Below are positions 17,826 to 25,109 of a DNA stretch of 64,000 bases, one piece after another. Source of the stretch: Geobacteraceae bacterium (GTDB lineage Bacteria > Desulfobacterota > Desulfuromonadia > Geobacterales > Geobacteraceae); the NCBI GenBank assembly GCA_024281055.1, contig JAMXLF010000087.1:45382-109381 (forward strand), read 5' to 3'. Numbering within the stretch: the first letter of the stretch is position 1; each line of letters begins with the position of its first letter. A program made the translations under genes and the position numbers. The notes under the pieces are model-generated. The model saw only the letters and a list, made by a program, of their open reading frames with translations, had not been told where the DNA came from and searched no databases.

Positions 17826-17908
17826 GGTTCAATGTTCAACGTTCAACGTTGAAATCCAAACTTCGAACCTCGATCCTCGAACCTCGAACATTGAACCTTG
17901 AACGGGGT
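17826..17908. repeat. Palindromic intergenic repeat of GTTCAA/TTGAAC units
   Basis: TTCAATGTTCAACGTTCAACGT on the left (the heptameric word GTTCAAC repeated) is mirrored by CGAACATTGAACCTTGAACG on the right with a diverged centre (CTTCGAACCTCGATCC). The right end runs into the GGGG before the next gene. Related copies lie at 24074-24150 and, with a TTCGAAC word, inside 46081-46197. Confidence 0.75.
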
Positions 17909-17916
17909 TTCAAAAT

Positions 17917-19281
17917 ATGGCCCAGAAGATCCTGATCATCGACGACGACGCGTCGCTGCGCCGGGTACTGGAGTACAACCTCCAGGAGGCGGGGTACGAG
18001 GTCCTGGCTGCAGCCGACGGAGCGAACGGGCTTCTCCTCTTCGAGGAGCACCGTCCTCCCCTCGTCATCACCGACCTGAAGATGCCCGGCATGGGGGGAT
18101 TTCAGGTGCTGGCGGCCGTCAAGGACCGTTCGCCGGACACCCTGGTCATCGTCATCACCGCCTTCGGGGCGGTCGAGACGGCGGTGGAGGCGATGAAGCT
18201 CGGTGCCTACGACTACATCACCAAGCCCTTCAACCGTGACGAGCTCCGGCTCGTGGTGCAGAAGGCCATGGAGATGCAGGGACTGTCCGAGGAAAACCGG
18301 CGCCTCAGGGAAGAACTGGCGGAGCGGGCGGAGTTCCGCAGCATCGTCGGCATCTCCCGGGCAATGGAACGGGTATTCGCCACGGTTCGCAAGGTGGCCG
18401 ACACCGAGGCGGCGGTCCTCATCACCGGCGAATCGGGGACCGGCAAGGAACTCGTGGCCCGTGCGATCCATTCCCTCAGCAGCCGTCGCAACGGAGCATT
18501 CGTTGCCGTCAACTGCGCCGCCATTCCGCGTGACCTCCTGGAGAGCGAGCTGTTCGGCCACGTCAGGGGGGCGTTCACCGGGGCGGTGCGGGACAAGGCC
18601 GGTAAATTCCAGCTGGCGGACGGCGGTACCCTCTTCCTCGACGAAGTGGGTGAACTTCCGCTCGAGTTGCAGCCGAAGCTTCTGCGTGCCCTCCAGGAGA
18701 AGAGCGTCGAGCCGGTCGGCGGGACGGCACCGCAGAAGCTCGATGTCCGCGTGGTGGCGGCCACCAACGCCGACCTGGAGGAAGCGATCGCAGCAGGAGC
18801 ATTTCGCGACGACCTCTACTATCGACTCGCGGTCATCCCGCTGCACCTCCCGCCGCTGCGTGAGCGGCGGGAGGATATCCCACTCCTGATCCGCCACTTC
18901 ACGGCGAAGCACGGGGGGGAGGGGGTGCTCTTTGCCCCGGAGGCCTTGGCCCTGTTGCAGGAGTATCCCTGGCCGGGGAACGTGCGTGAGCTGGAGAACA
19001 CGGTGGAGCGCCTCCTCATCCTTCGCAGCGGCGATACGATCGGGGTGGATGACCTCCCGGACAAGGTCGCCGGCAGGAAGTCGGCAGGAAAAGGGCGAGT
19101 GGTGAATCTCCCCCCCGACGGCTATTCACTCGAGGATCTCGAACGGGAAGTGGTGCTCGAAGCCCTCGAACGCAACGACTGGAATCAGACCAAGGCGGCG
19201 CGTTTTCTCCGCATCCCCCGCCACACGCTCATTTACCGGATGGAGAAATACGCCATTACCCAGGAGGGAAAAAACAAATGA
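17917..19281 (+). CDS. Sigma-54-dependent response regulator (NtrC family)
   Basis: A 454-residue three-domain activator. The receiver domain (1-120) has the acidic pocket IIDDD, the phospho-acceptor D53 in LVITDLKMPG, and a KP lysine in YITKPFNRDE. The AAA+ domain (about 143-370) has Walker A GESGTGKE, the sigma-54 contact loop GAFTGA, Walker B LFLDEVGELP and the arginine-rich RLAVIPLHLPPLRER. The Fis-type helix-turn-helix is at the C-terminus (NDWNQTKAARFLRIPRHTLI). It is paired with the kinase just upstream. The sigma-54 promoter ahead of the operon makes autoregulation plausible. Its stop overlaps the next start by four bases. Confidence 0.94.
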   Translation: MAQKILIIDDDASLRRVLEYNLQEAGYEVLAAADGANGLLLFEEHRPPLVITDLKMPGMGGFQVLAAVKDRSPDTLVIVITAFGAVETAVEAMKLGAYDYITKPFNRDELRLVVQKAMEMQGLSEENRRLREELAERAEFRSIVGISRAMERVFATVRKVADTEAAVLITGESGTGKELVARAIHSLSSRRNGAFVAVNCAAIPRDLLESELFGHVRGAFTGAVRDKAGKFQLADGGTLFLDEVGELPLELQPKLLRALQEKSVEPVGGTAPQKLDVRVVAATNADLEEAIAAGAFRDDLYYRLAVIPLHLPPLRERREDIPLLIRHFTAKHGGEGVLFAPEALALLQEYPWPGNVRELENTVERLLILRSGDTIGVDDLPDKVAGRKSAGKGRVVNLPPDGYSLEDLEREVVLEALERNDWNQTKAARFLRIPRHTLIYRMEKYAITQEGKNK

Positions 19282-19787
19282 CAAGGCTTTGCCGTGGAGT
19301 GCTGTTCATTGTGCTGTTGCTTGCCGTGTGCGGGTGTGCCCGGGAGGAAAAACCGGCCCTTGCGGGGAATCCCGCCCCCGATTTCACCCTGAGAAATCTT
19401 ACCGGCCAGGAGGTGAAGCTTGCCGACCTGCGGGGGAAGGTGGTGCTCGTCAATTTCTGGGCCACCTGGTGCCCCCCCTGCCGTGAGGAGATCCCGTCCA
19501 TGGATCGTCTGAACCGGGCCATGGCCGGCAAACCGTTCCAGATGCTCGCCATTTCCATCGACGAGGGTGGCAAGGAGGCGGTCGAAGCTTTCTTCAGCAA
19601 GGCCGGCGTGGCCTTGCCGACGCTCCTCGACCCCGGCCAGAAGACCGGCAAGCGCTATGGCATCACCGGCGTGCCCGAGACGTTTATCGTCGGCAAAAAT
19701 GGTGTTATACTGAAAAAGGTTGTCGGTGCGCTCGACTGGAGCGACCCGATGGTTGCCGGGTTCCTCGAGAACGCGATGAAGCAATGA
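19278..19787 (+). CDS. TlpA/ResA-like thioredoxin-fold lipoprotein
   Basis: A 169-residue thiol-disulfide protein. The N-terminal signal ends in a lipobox-like LLAVCGC, so it is likely lipid-anchored on the periplasmic side of a membrane. The AhpC/TSA-thioredoxin domain starts NPAPDFTLRNLTGQEVKL, has the active site FWATWCPPCREE and the cis-proline segment GITGVPETFIVG. The ATG overlaps the stop of the response regulator (ATGA), indicating translational coupling. With CcdA encoded directly downstream, it fits a cytochrome c maturation or periplasmic reduction pathway in which CcdA passes electrons across the membrane to this protein. Confidence 0.92.
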   Translation: MTRLCRGVLFIVLLLAVCGCAREEKPALAGNPAPDFTLRNLTGQEVKLADLRGKVVLVNFWATWCPPCREEIPSMDRLNRAMAGKPFQMLAISIDEGGKEAVEAFFSKAGVALPTLLDPGQKTGKRYGITGVPETFIVGKNGVILKKVVGALDWSDPMVAGFLENAMKQ

Positions 19788-19814
19788 AACGCCACGGATG
19801 AAAGGGCGTAGACT

Positions 19815-20540
19815 ATGGAATCTGCCAACATCACTCTGATCGGCGCGTTTGTCGCGGGGCTCCTCTCGTTTCTTTCCCCCTGTGTGCTCCCTCTCATCCC
19901 GTCGTACATCACCTACATAACCGGTCTGTCCTTCGCCGACCTGCAGGCGGAGCACCCGTCCCACACGATCAGGCAGCAGACCGTCATTCATTCGCTCCTC
20001 TTCATCGCCGGATTCACGTTCGTCTTCGTGCTCCTCGGCGCGTCGGCCACCTTTGTCGGTAACTTTCTCCAGGAGCACATGACGGCCATCCGCAGGGTGG
20101 GTGGGGTGCTTATCATCCTTTTCGGGATTCATCTCTCCGGCCTGGTGCCGATTCATTTTCTGCTCGGGGAGAGGCGTTTTACCATACACCGCAAACCGGC
20201 GGGCTATCTGGGAAGCTTTCTCGTGGGACTCGCCTTTGCTGCGGGGTGGACGCCATGCATAGGTCCGATCCTTGCCTCGATCCTGATGGTCGCGGCCACA
20301 GAGGAAACGGTCTATCGCGGCATAGTCCTGCTCCTTGCCTATTCCATGGGACTGGCCATCCCCTTTTTTCTGGCGTCTCTTGCCATGCACCAGTTCCTGG
20401 TCTTCTTCAACCGCTTCAAGAAATACATCCGCATCTTCGAGATCGTCACCGGGTTATTCCTCGTCATCGTCGGGGTCCTCGTGTTCGGCAACTACCTGTC
20501 CCTTCTGAGCCGATATGTCATGAGGTGGTTCGGCGGGTAA
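19815..20540 (+). CDS. ccdA: CcdA-type cytochrome c biogenesis / thiol-disulfide transmembrane protein
   Basis: A 241-residue integral membrane protein with six predicted helices. The two redox cysteines occur in FLSPCVLPLIPSYITYITG and AAGWTPCIGPILASIL, the hallmark of CcdA/DsbD-beta proteins that move reducing equivalents from cytoplasmic thioredoxin to periplasmic partners. The first half and second half show the pseudo-symmetric arrangement usual for the family. The loop EHPSHTIRQQTV after the first helix is hydrophilic. It is 27 bases behind the TlpA-like gene, its likely electron acceptor, and supports maturation of c-type cytochromes such as the P460 protein encoded later in the window. 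Confidence 0.93.
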   Translation: MESANITLIGAFVAGLLSFLSPCVLPLIPSYITYITGLSFADLQAEHPSHTIRQQTVIHSLLFIAGFTFVFVLLGASATFVGNFLQEHMTAIRRVGGVLIILFGIHLSGLVPIHFLLGERRFTIHRKPAGYLGSFLVGLAFAAGWTPCIGPILASILMVAATEETVYRGIVLLLAYSMGLAIPFFLASLAMHQFLVFFNRFKKYIRIFEIVTGLFLVIVGVLVFGNYLSLLSRYVMRWFGG

Positions 20541-20577
20541 GGACGGCAGCTGAATTCTGGTTGTGCGGGAGGGGGAC

Positions 20578-20988
20578 ATGGTGAGCGCGCAGCTGAAAGG
20601 CTCCCTGCAACTGGCAGTTGCCGATCTGGATACTACCGAGGCCTTTTACGGGGGTATCCTGGAGTTGCCGGTCCGCCGCGCACTGACGGCGTGGGGCGGA
20701 CCGGAGCACCTCGTCATGACGGTTGGGGGCTGGGACTTGATCTTTGTCGAGGAGGAAGCGGTGGCCCGCGCCCATCCTGTCCTGGAAGAACGGCTCGACA
20801 TCTTCCCGAAAGGGGTGGGGATGACCCTCCAGTTCCGGGTGACCGAGATCGAGGATATCGCCGACGCCATCGAGGAAGAAGGGCTGGAGATCCTGTACCC
20901 CTTGGAGGAGAAGCCCTACGGGATGAAGGAATTGTGGTGTTTCGATCCGGACGGGTATCTGGTGATGCTGGAAGAACCGATACTGTGA
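20578..20988 (+). CDS. VOC (glyoxalase/bleomycin-resistance fold) protein
   Basis: A 136-residue protein with a single vicinal-oxygen-chelate domain: LKGSLQLAVADLDTTEAFYG begins the first beta-alpha-beta unit, VGMTLQFRVTEIEDIADAIE the second, and ELWCFDPDGYLVMLEEP ends with the usual metal-ligand Glu region. The chosen ATG has GGGAGGGGG just ahead; an in-frame GTG three bases later is an alternative. Substrate cannot be predicted, and members include isomerases, dioxygenases and resistance proteins. It follows ccdA by 37 bases and may be read through from that operon. Confidence 0.8.
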   Translation: MVSAQLKGSLQLAVADLDTTEAFYGGILELPVRRALTAWGGPEHLVMTVGGWDLIFVEEEAVARAHPVLEERLDIFPKGVGMTLQFRVTEIEDIADAIEEEGLEILYPLEEKPYGMKELWCFDPDGYLVMLEEPIL

Positions 20989-20989
20989 G

Positions 20990-21078
20990 GCGTAAGACGT
21001 GAGACGTGAGGGGTGAGGCGTAACAACGAAAGCAGCACGCCTTACGCCTCACCCCTTACGTATTACTCCTCACGTTTC
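20990..21078. repeat. Palindromic intergenic repeat of CGTGAGG/CCTCACG units
   Basis: The left arm GCGTAAGACGTGAGACGTGA plus GGGGTGAGGCGTAA is mirrored by TTACGCCTCACCCCTTACG and a final CTCACG, with a short centre. It separates the VOC gene from the minus-strand small membrane protein and could serve as a bidirectional terminator or REP-like element. Confidence 0.75.
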
Positions 21079-21119
21079 TTTTCTTTCCCCCGGTCCCCGG
21101 GGGTACAGGTGTCGGCCAT

Positions 21120-21209
21120 TCAGGTCGGCACCCCGAGGCGGGGAAGGATGTAGCGCTGGAGCACGAACCAGCCGGCGACGATGCCGACAATCAGTAACAG
21201 GTCCCTCAT
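21120..21209 (-). CDS. 29-residue single-span membrane peptide
   Basis: A short open frame MRDLLLIVGIVAGWFVLQRY followed by ILPRLGVPT and a stop. The ATG at 21209 is preceded by a strong AGGAGGTAAGGAC, one of the best ribosome sites in the window, so translation is likely. Residues 4-18 form one hydrophobic helix, with a basic, proline-containing C-terminus. I do not recognise it; similar tiny hydrophobic proteins serve as regulatory subunits of membrane complexes. It lies alone on the minus strand, divergent from fur across 234 bases. Confidence 0.6.
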   Translation of the reverse strand: MRDLLLIVGIVAGWFVLQRYILPRLGVPT

Positions 21210-21386
21210 GTCCTTACCTCCTGCCGGACATCCTAGCACATATTCAGAAAAATACATATCGATTCTGCTTTGGCCACATTCCTTGGGGTGGAAACAGCCG
21301 GAAGGAGGAGGCGGTGCGTGTGCTTTTCTGCAGGACTCCTTTCTCCGGGAGAGCCCCGCCTCCTGACACACTGAGAATAAAAATTG

Positions 21387-21429
21387 TTGACAGGGGCGAA
21401 ATACTTTTGTAAAGTGAAAATCACTTTCA
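21387..21429 (+). promoter_or_regulatory. fur promoter with overlapping Fur box
   Basis: TTGACA (21387-21392), 17-base spacer and TAAAGT (21410-21415) form the promoter. A 15-base imperfect palindrome TGAAAATCACTTTCA occupies 21415-21429, immediately after the -10, where bound Fur-iron would block initiation. The same sequence in reverse orientation lies ahead of feoB. Indicates iron-repressed autoregulation. Confidence 0.78.
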
Positions 21430-21443
21430 ATTGAGGTGTCTCT

Positions 21444-21875
21444 TTGAAACGGACCAAGAAAAAAGCCTTCCGGGAGTTCATCGCCCAGAAGGGACTCAAG
21501 TCTACCCGCCAGCGGGATATCATTCTCGACGCCTTCCTCTCCTCTGACCGGCACATGAGCATCGAGGAGCTCTACCTGAAGCTGCGGGCAAAGCACCCGA
21601 ATATCGGCTATGCCACGGTCTATCGGACCCTCAAGCTCTTCGCCGAGTCGGGGATCGCCCGCGAGATCCAGTTCGGCGACGGCCAGACCCGTTACGAACA
21701 CGTGGCGGAAGGGGAGCACCACGACCACCTGGTCTGCACCCACTGCGGCACCATCATCGAGTTCGAGAACGAGACCATCGAGAAACTCCAGGATGAGGTG
21801 GCCCAGAGCCACGACTTCATCATCGAGACGCATAAGCTGGAGCTGTACGGGATATGCGGCAAGTGTCGGAAATGA
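21444..21875 (+). CDS. fur: Fur family iron-responsive repressor
   Basis: A 143-residue metalloregulator. The winged-helix DNA-binding domain includes KGLKSTRQRDIILDAFLSS and the recognition segment IGYATVYRTLKLFAESGIA. The metal-binding part has EGEHHDHLVCTHCGTIIEF, with the H-H-D-H cluster and CxxC, and a second CxxC in GICGKCRK that would hold the structural zinc. The start is a TTG with GAGGTG about seven bases upstream; no in-frame ATG is available at a sensible distance. Fur boxes at its own promoter and at feoB argue for Fur proper rather than Zur or PerR. Confidence 0.9.
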   Translation: MKRTKKKAFREFIAQKGLKSTRQRDIILDAFLSSDRHMSIEELYLKLRAKHPNIGYATVYRTLKLFAESGIAREIQFGDGQTRYEHVAEGEHHDHLVCTHCGTIIEFENETIEKLQDEVAQSHDFIIETHKLELYGICGKCRK

Positions 21876-21881
21876 ACGGCT

Positions 21882-22003
21882 TCGTAAAAAGTCCATCTGC
21901 TGTGTTGCGTCGCACCCTCCTGCACTGCGGCGTACCTCCAGTACGCCTCATTTGGAGGGCACACCGTGCCTTGCATCTGGAGCTTTTTACTGTGCCGTAA
22001 GGT
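21882..22003. repeat. REP-like palindromic element between fur and feoB
   Basis: A 120-base imperfect palindrome whose ends read GGCTTCGTAAAAAGTCCA and GGAGCTTTTTACTGTGCCG, with an inner stem GCGTACCTCCAGTACGC. The composition and symmetry are those of multicopy intergenic elements known in Geobacter genomes. It separates the fur stop from the feoB promoter/operator. Confidence 0.6.
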
Positions 22004-22030
22004 AGCGTGAAAATTTTTTTCCGACAGAAA

Positions 22031-22045
22031 TGAAAGTGATTTTCA
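22031..22045 (+). promoter_or_regulatory. Fur box upstream of feoB
   Basis: TGAAAGTGATTTTCA, the exact reverse complement of the Fur box at the fur promoter. It lies 33 bases before the feoB ATG, so Fur bound here would block feoB expression in iron-replete cells. Confidence 0.78.
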
Positions 22046-22078
22046 TAAACAAAATAGTTAGAAAGAGGTAATGTCGAG

Positions 22079-24070
22079 ATGGCACTGTTCAAGAAGAAGG
22101 CTTCCTGTCACGCAGCTGCTACCGAGCCGACCGGGCGGGGGAAAAAGGTGGCGCTCGTTGGGAACCCCAACGTGGGGAAAAGCGTGCTGTTCAACGCCCT
22201 GACCGGCGCCTACGTGACGGTTTCCAACTATCCAGGCACCTCGGTTGAGGTCTCCCGGGGGAGCGCAGTGATCGGCGGGGAGACCTTCGAGATCATCGAT
22301 ACGCCGGGGATGTACGCCATTCTCCCCATAACCGAGGAGGAGCGCGTGGCGCGGGAGATCCTCCTCAACGAGGCCCCCGACCTGGTGATCCACGTCCTCG
22401 ACGCCCGCAACCTGGAGCGGATGCTGGCCATGACCCTCCAGTTGATCGAGGCGGGGCTCCCGGTGGTGCTCGTGGTGAACATCATGGACGAGGCGGAGCG
22501 GATGGGGCTCGTCATCGATATCCCGCTCCTTCAGGAAAAACTCGGCATCCCGGTGATCGGCGCGGCGACCGCCAAGAAGCGGGGGCTGGCGGATATCCGG
22601 CAGGCCATCGCCGGTTTCGACCGGACGCGGCACGCGGTCTTCGGCTACAGCCGACGGCTCGAGGGGGACATCGATGCGGTCGCCGGCCTGCTCGCGGGGA
22701 ACTACGCCCTGGCCAAGCGAGCACTTGCCCTCCTCCTCCTGCAGCGGGACGAGGAGGTGGCAGCCCTGGTCCGTAAGACCGAAGGAGAGCGCTATGGGGA
22801 GATCGAGGCGCGGGTGAAGGAAAAGGCCTTCGAACGGCGCGGCTCCTTCCATCTCGACCTCTCCCTGGAGCGCAAGGCCATCGTCCGGGGGCTTCTCGAC
22901 GGCGTCTTTTGCCAGCCCGACCAGCGGCGGGCAACCTTCGGCGAGCGGCTTTCCCGCCTGGCGGTGCGGCCGGCGACCGGCATCCCGCTCCTTCTCGCGG
23001 TGCTCTACTTCGGACTCTACAAGTTCGTCGGCGACTTTGGCGCCGGCACCGTCGTCGATCTCCTGGAAGGCAAGCTCTTCGAGGGGCTTTTCAACCCCTG
23101 GATCACCGGAGTGGTGAAGGGAATCCTCCCCTGGCCGGTCTGGCAGGAGCTCTTCGTTGGGGAATACGGTATCATAACCCTCGGCATCCGTTACGCGGTG
23201 GGGATCATTCTTCCCATCGTCGCCACCTTCTTCCTCTTCTTCTCCGTCCTCGAGGACAGCGGCTATTTCCCGCGCCTGGCGCTCCTCGTGGACCGGGTCT
23301 TCAAGAAGATCGGCCTCACCGGGCGGGCCGTGATTCCCATGGTGCTCGGCTTCGGCTGCGACACCATGGCGACCATGGTGACCCGCACCCTGGAGACGGT
23401 TCGTGAGCGGATCATCGCCACGCTTCTCCTGGCGCTGGCCATTCCATGCTCCGCCCAGCTCGGGGTGATCCTGGCGCTCCTTTCCAAGGCCCCCGGAGCC
23501 CTCCTCGTCTGGGGGGTCTGCCTCCTCCTCATTTTCCTGGTCATCGGCTTCCTCACGGCCCGCCTGATGCCGGGGGAGGCCCCCATGTTCTACATGGAGC
23601 TTCCCCCCATGCGGCTGCCGCAGCTCTCCAACATCCTTACCAAGACCTATACCCGGATGCAGTGGTACTTCATGGAGATCCTGCCGCTCTTTGTCCTGGC
23701 CTCGGTGCTCCTCTGGCTCGGCAAGATCACTAACTTCTTCGAAACCATGGTAGACTGGCTGAGTCCGGTGATGGCCGCGATCGGCCTTCCCCGGGAGACG
23801 GCGGTGGCCTTCATCTTCGGCTTTTTCAGGCGCGACTACGGTGCAGCTGGCCTGTACGACCTGCAGACCAAGGGGATCCTCAACCCGCGCCAGCTCACCG
23901 TGGCAGCGGTTACACTGACCCTGTTCATCCCCTGCGTCGCCCAGTTCCTCATCATGAAGAAGGAGCGGGGACTCAAGGTGGCGCTGGCCATCGGTCTGTT
24001 CGTGAGTGCCGTCGCCTTCGGCAGCGGCTGGCTTCTCAACGAAGTTCTCGTCGCGACGCGACTGCTGTAA
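22079..24070 (+). CDS. feoB: Ferrous iron transporter FeoB
   Basis: A 663-residue inner-membrane Fe(II) importer. The N-terminal G domain has G1 GNPNVGKS (28-35), the switch region NYPGTSVEVSRG, G3 DTPGMYAI and G4 NIMDEAE; a helical guanine-dissociation-inhibitor domain follows to about 300. The membrane part contains two Gate motifs, with the first cysteine motif in PMVLGFGCDTMATMVTRTL and the second near the IPCVAQFLIM segment. Length is slightly under the usual 700-770. The ATG has GAGGTAA fifteen bases upstream. Genes downstream encode a zinc-ribbon protein and a DtxR-FeoA fusion, so FeoA function is supplied in fused form. Confidence 0.95.
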   Translation: MALFKKKASCHAAATEPTGRGKKVALVGNPNVGKSVLFNALTGAYVTVSNYPGTSVEVSRGSAVIGGETFEIIDTPGMYAILPITEEERVAREILLNEAPDLVIHVLDARNLERMLAMTLQLIEAGLPVVLVVNIMDEAERMGLVIDIPLLQEKLGIPVIGAATAKKRGLADIRQAIAGFDRTRHAVFGYSRRLEGDIDAVAGLLAGNYALAKRALALLLLQRDEEVAALVRKTEGERYGEIEARVKEKAFERRGSFHLDLSLERKAIVRGLLDGVFCQPDQRRATFGERLSRLAVRPATGIPLLLAVLYFGLYKFVGDFGAGTVVDLLEGKLFEGLFNPWITGVVKGILPWPVWQELFVGEYGIITLGIRYAVGIILPIVATFFLFFSVLEDSGYFPRLALLVDRVFKKIGLTGRAVIPMVLGFGCDTMATMVTRTLETVRERIIATLLLALAIPCSAQLGVILALLSKAPGALLVWGVCLLLIFLVIGFLTARLMPGEAPMFYMELPPMRLPQLSNILTKTYTRMQWYFMEILPLFVLASVLLWLGKITNFFETMVDWLSPVMAAIGLPRETAVAFIFGFFRRDYGAAGLYDLQTKGILNPRQLTVAAVTLTLFIPCVAQFLIMKKERGLKVALAIGLFVSAVAFGSGWLLNEVLVATRLL

Positions 24071-24073
24071 ACC

Positions 24074-24150
24074 GGTTCAATGTTCAACGTTCAAGGTTCA
24101 AGTTTTCTGATTCTTAACGTTGAACATCGAACCTTGAACGTTGAACGGGG
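24074..24150. repeat. Palindromic intergenic repeat of GTTCAA/TTGAAC units
   Basis: Left arm TTCAATGTTCAACGTTCAAG, right arm CTTGAACGTTGAACGGGG, diverged centre. Same word and same GGGG exit as the copy at 17826-17908. Confidence 0.75.
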
Positions 24151-24155
24151 TTTTT

Positions 24156-24332
24156 ATGATACGGTGCGGTTTCTGCGGACATGAGTTTCCCGAGGAAGAG
24201 GGGATCCGGGGGTGTGGCAAGTGCGGCAAGCCCGGCCGGTGCCACATGGTGCGCTGCCCCCGCTGCTACTACGAGAACCCGCCGGAGCTTAAGGTCTTCA
24301 AAAAGCTGAAAAAGATGATAGAAAAAGACTAA
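24156..24332 (+). CDS. 58-residue zinc-ribbon protein in the feo operon
   Basis: A small protein MIRCGFCGHEFPEEEGIRGC followed by GKCGKPGRCHMVRCPRCYYE and a lysine-rich tail KVFKKLKKMIEKD. Cysteine pairs CGFC, CGKC and CPRC plus single C/H positions look like a treble-clef or rubredoxin-like zinc site. The open frame extends to a TTG at 24141 inside the repeat, but the ATG at 24156 is the natural start. It sits between feoB and the DtxR-FeoA gene, the position at which enterobacteria encode FeoC; no sequence similarity to FeoC is seen, so a FeoB-associated role is inferred from location only. Confidence 0.75.
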   Translation: MIRCGFCGHEFPEEEGIRGCGKCGKPGRCHMVRCPRCYYENPPELKVFKKLKKMIEKD

Positions 24333-24400
24333 CCAGTTTGTAGTTCTGAGTTTTTAGTTTTGAGTTATAAAATACAGAAACCTTAGTCAAGGAGTGCACG

Positions 24401-25045
24401 ATGAAACTGTCGGAAAAGGCCGAAGAGATCCTCGAAGCGTTGTGGATTGCGGTGGAGGAGGAGGGAAAGGGGTATGCGGAGTTGGCGGAGATCAAGATCG
24501 CGCCGGACGACCCCGCCTACCGGGAGCTTGCCTCCCTCGCCTTCATCGAGGTGCGGGAAGGGCGGGTCTACTTCCGCCCCGAGGGGAAGGAGGAGGGGAG
24601 AAAGACCATCCGCCGCCACCGCCTGGCGGAGCGGCTCATGATGGACGTCCTCAATATCCGCGGCGAGACCGCCGAGGACAAGGCATGCCAGTTCGAGCAC
24701 CTGCTCAACGAGGGCGTGGACGCCAAGGTCTGCACCATGCTCAACCACCCCGCTACCTGTCCCCACGGCAAGCAGATTCCCCCCGGTGACTGCTGCGACG
24801 AGGCGAAGAAAAGCGGCGACTTGGGTGTGGTGCCGCTCACCGAGTTGAAGAGCGGCGAGGAGGGGGAGATTGCCTACATCCAGACCGAGGACAGCAAGAA
24901 GATGCAGAAGCTGATGGCCATGGGGGTCCTCCCCGGCAACCGCATCGTCCTGACGCAGACCTTCCCCTCCTACATCTTCCGGGTCGGCTTCTCCGAGTTC
25001 GCCATCGATACCAACATGGCGCGGGAGATCTTCGTCAGGAAATGA
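24401..25045 (+). CDS. DtxR/IdeR-type metalloregulator fused to a FeoA domain
   Basis: A 214-residue protein. The N-terminal winged helix is degenerate in sequence but is followed by the DtxR metal-binding/dimerisation segment RRHRLAERLMMDVLNIRG with ACQFEHLLNEGVDAKVCTML, whose Cys/Glu/His residues correspond to the metal sites. NHPATCPHGKQIPPGDCC adds more cysteines. From about residue 140 there is a FeoA/SH3-like domain (PLTELKSGEEGEIAYIQTED to the end). Such fusions occur in Desulfuromonadales and regulate or assist FeoB. It is 68 bases behind the zinc-ribbon gene, downstream of a TTTTGAG-word repeat. Confidence 0.87.
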   Translation: MKLSEKAEEILEALWIAVEEEGKGYAELAEIKIAPDDPAYRELASLAFIEVREGRVYFRPEGKEEGRKTIRRHRLAERLMMDVLNIRGETAEDKACQFEHLLNEGVDAKVCTMLNHPATCPHGKQIPPGDCCDEAKKSGDLGVVPLTELKSGEEGEIAYIQTEDSKKMQKLMAMGVLPGNRIVLTQTFPSYIFRVGFSEFAIDTNMAREIFVRK

Positions 25046-25109
25046 TCTCCAGCCGCAGGGTTGCAGCTGATGTCGTCTGTCCATTCTTCCGCTTGCAAGG
25101 TGTGAGTTT

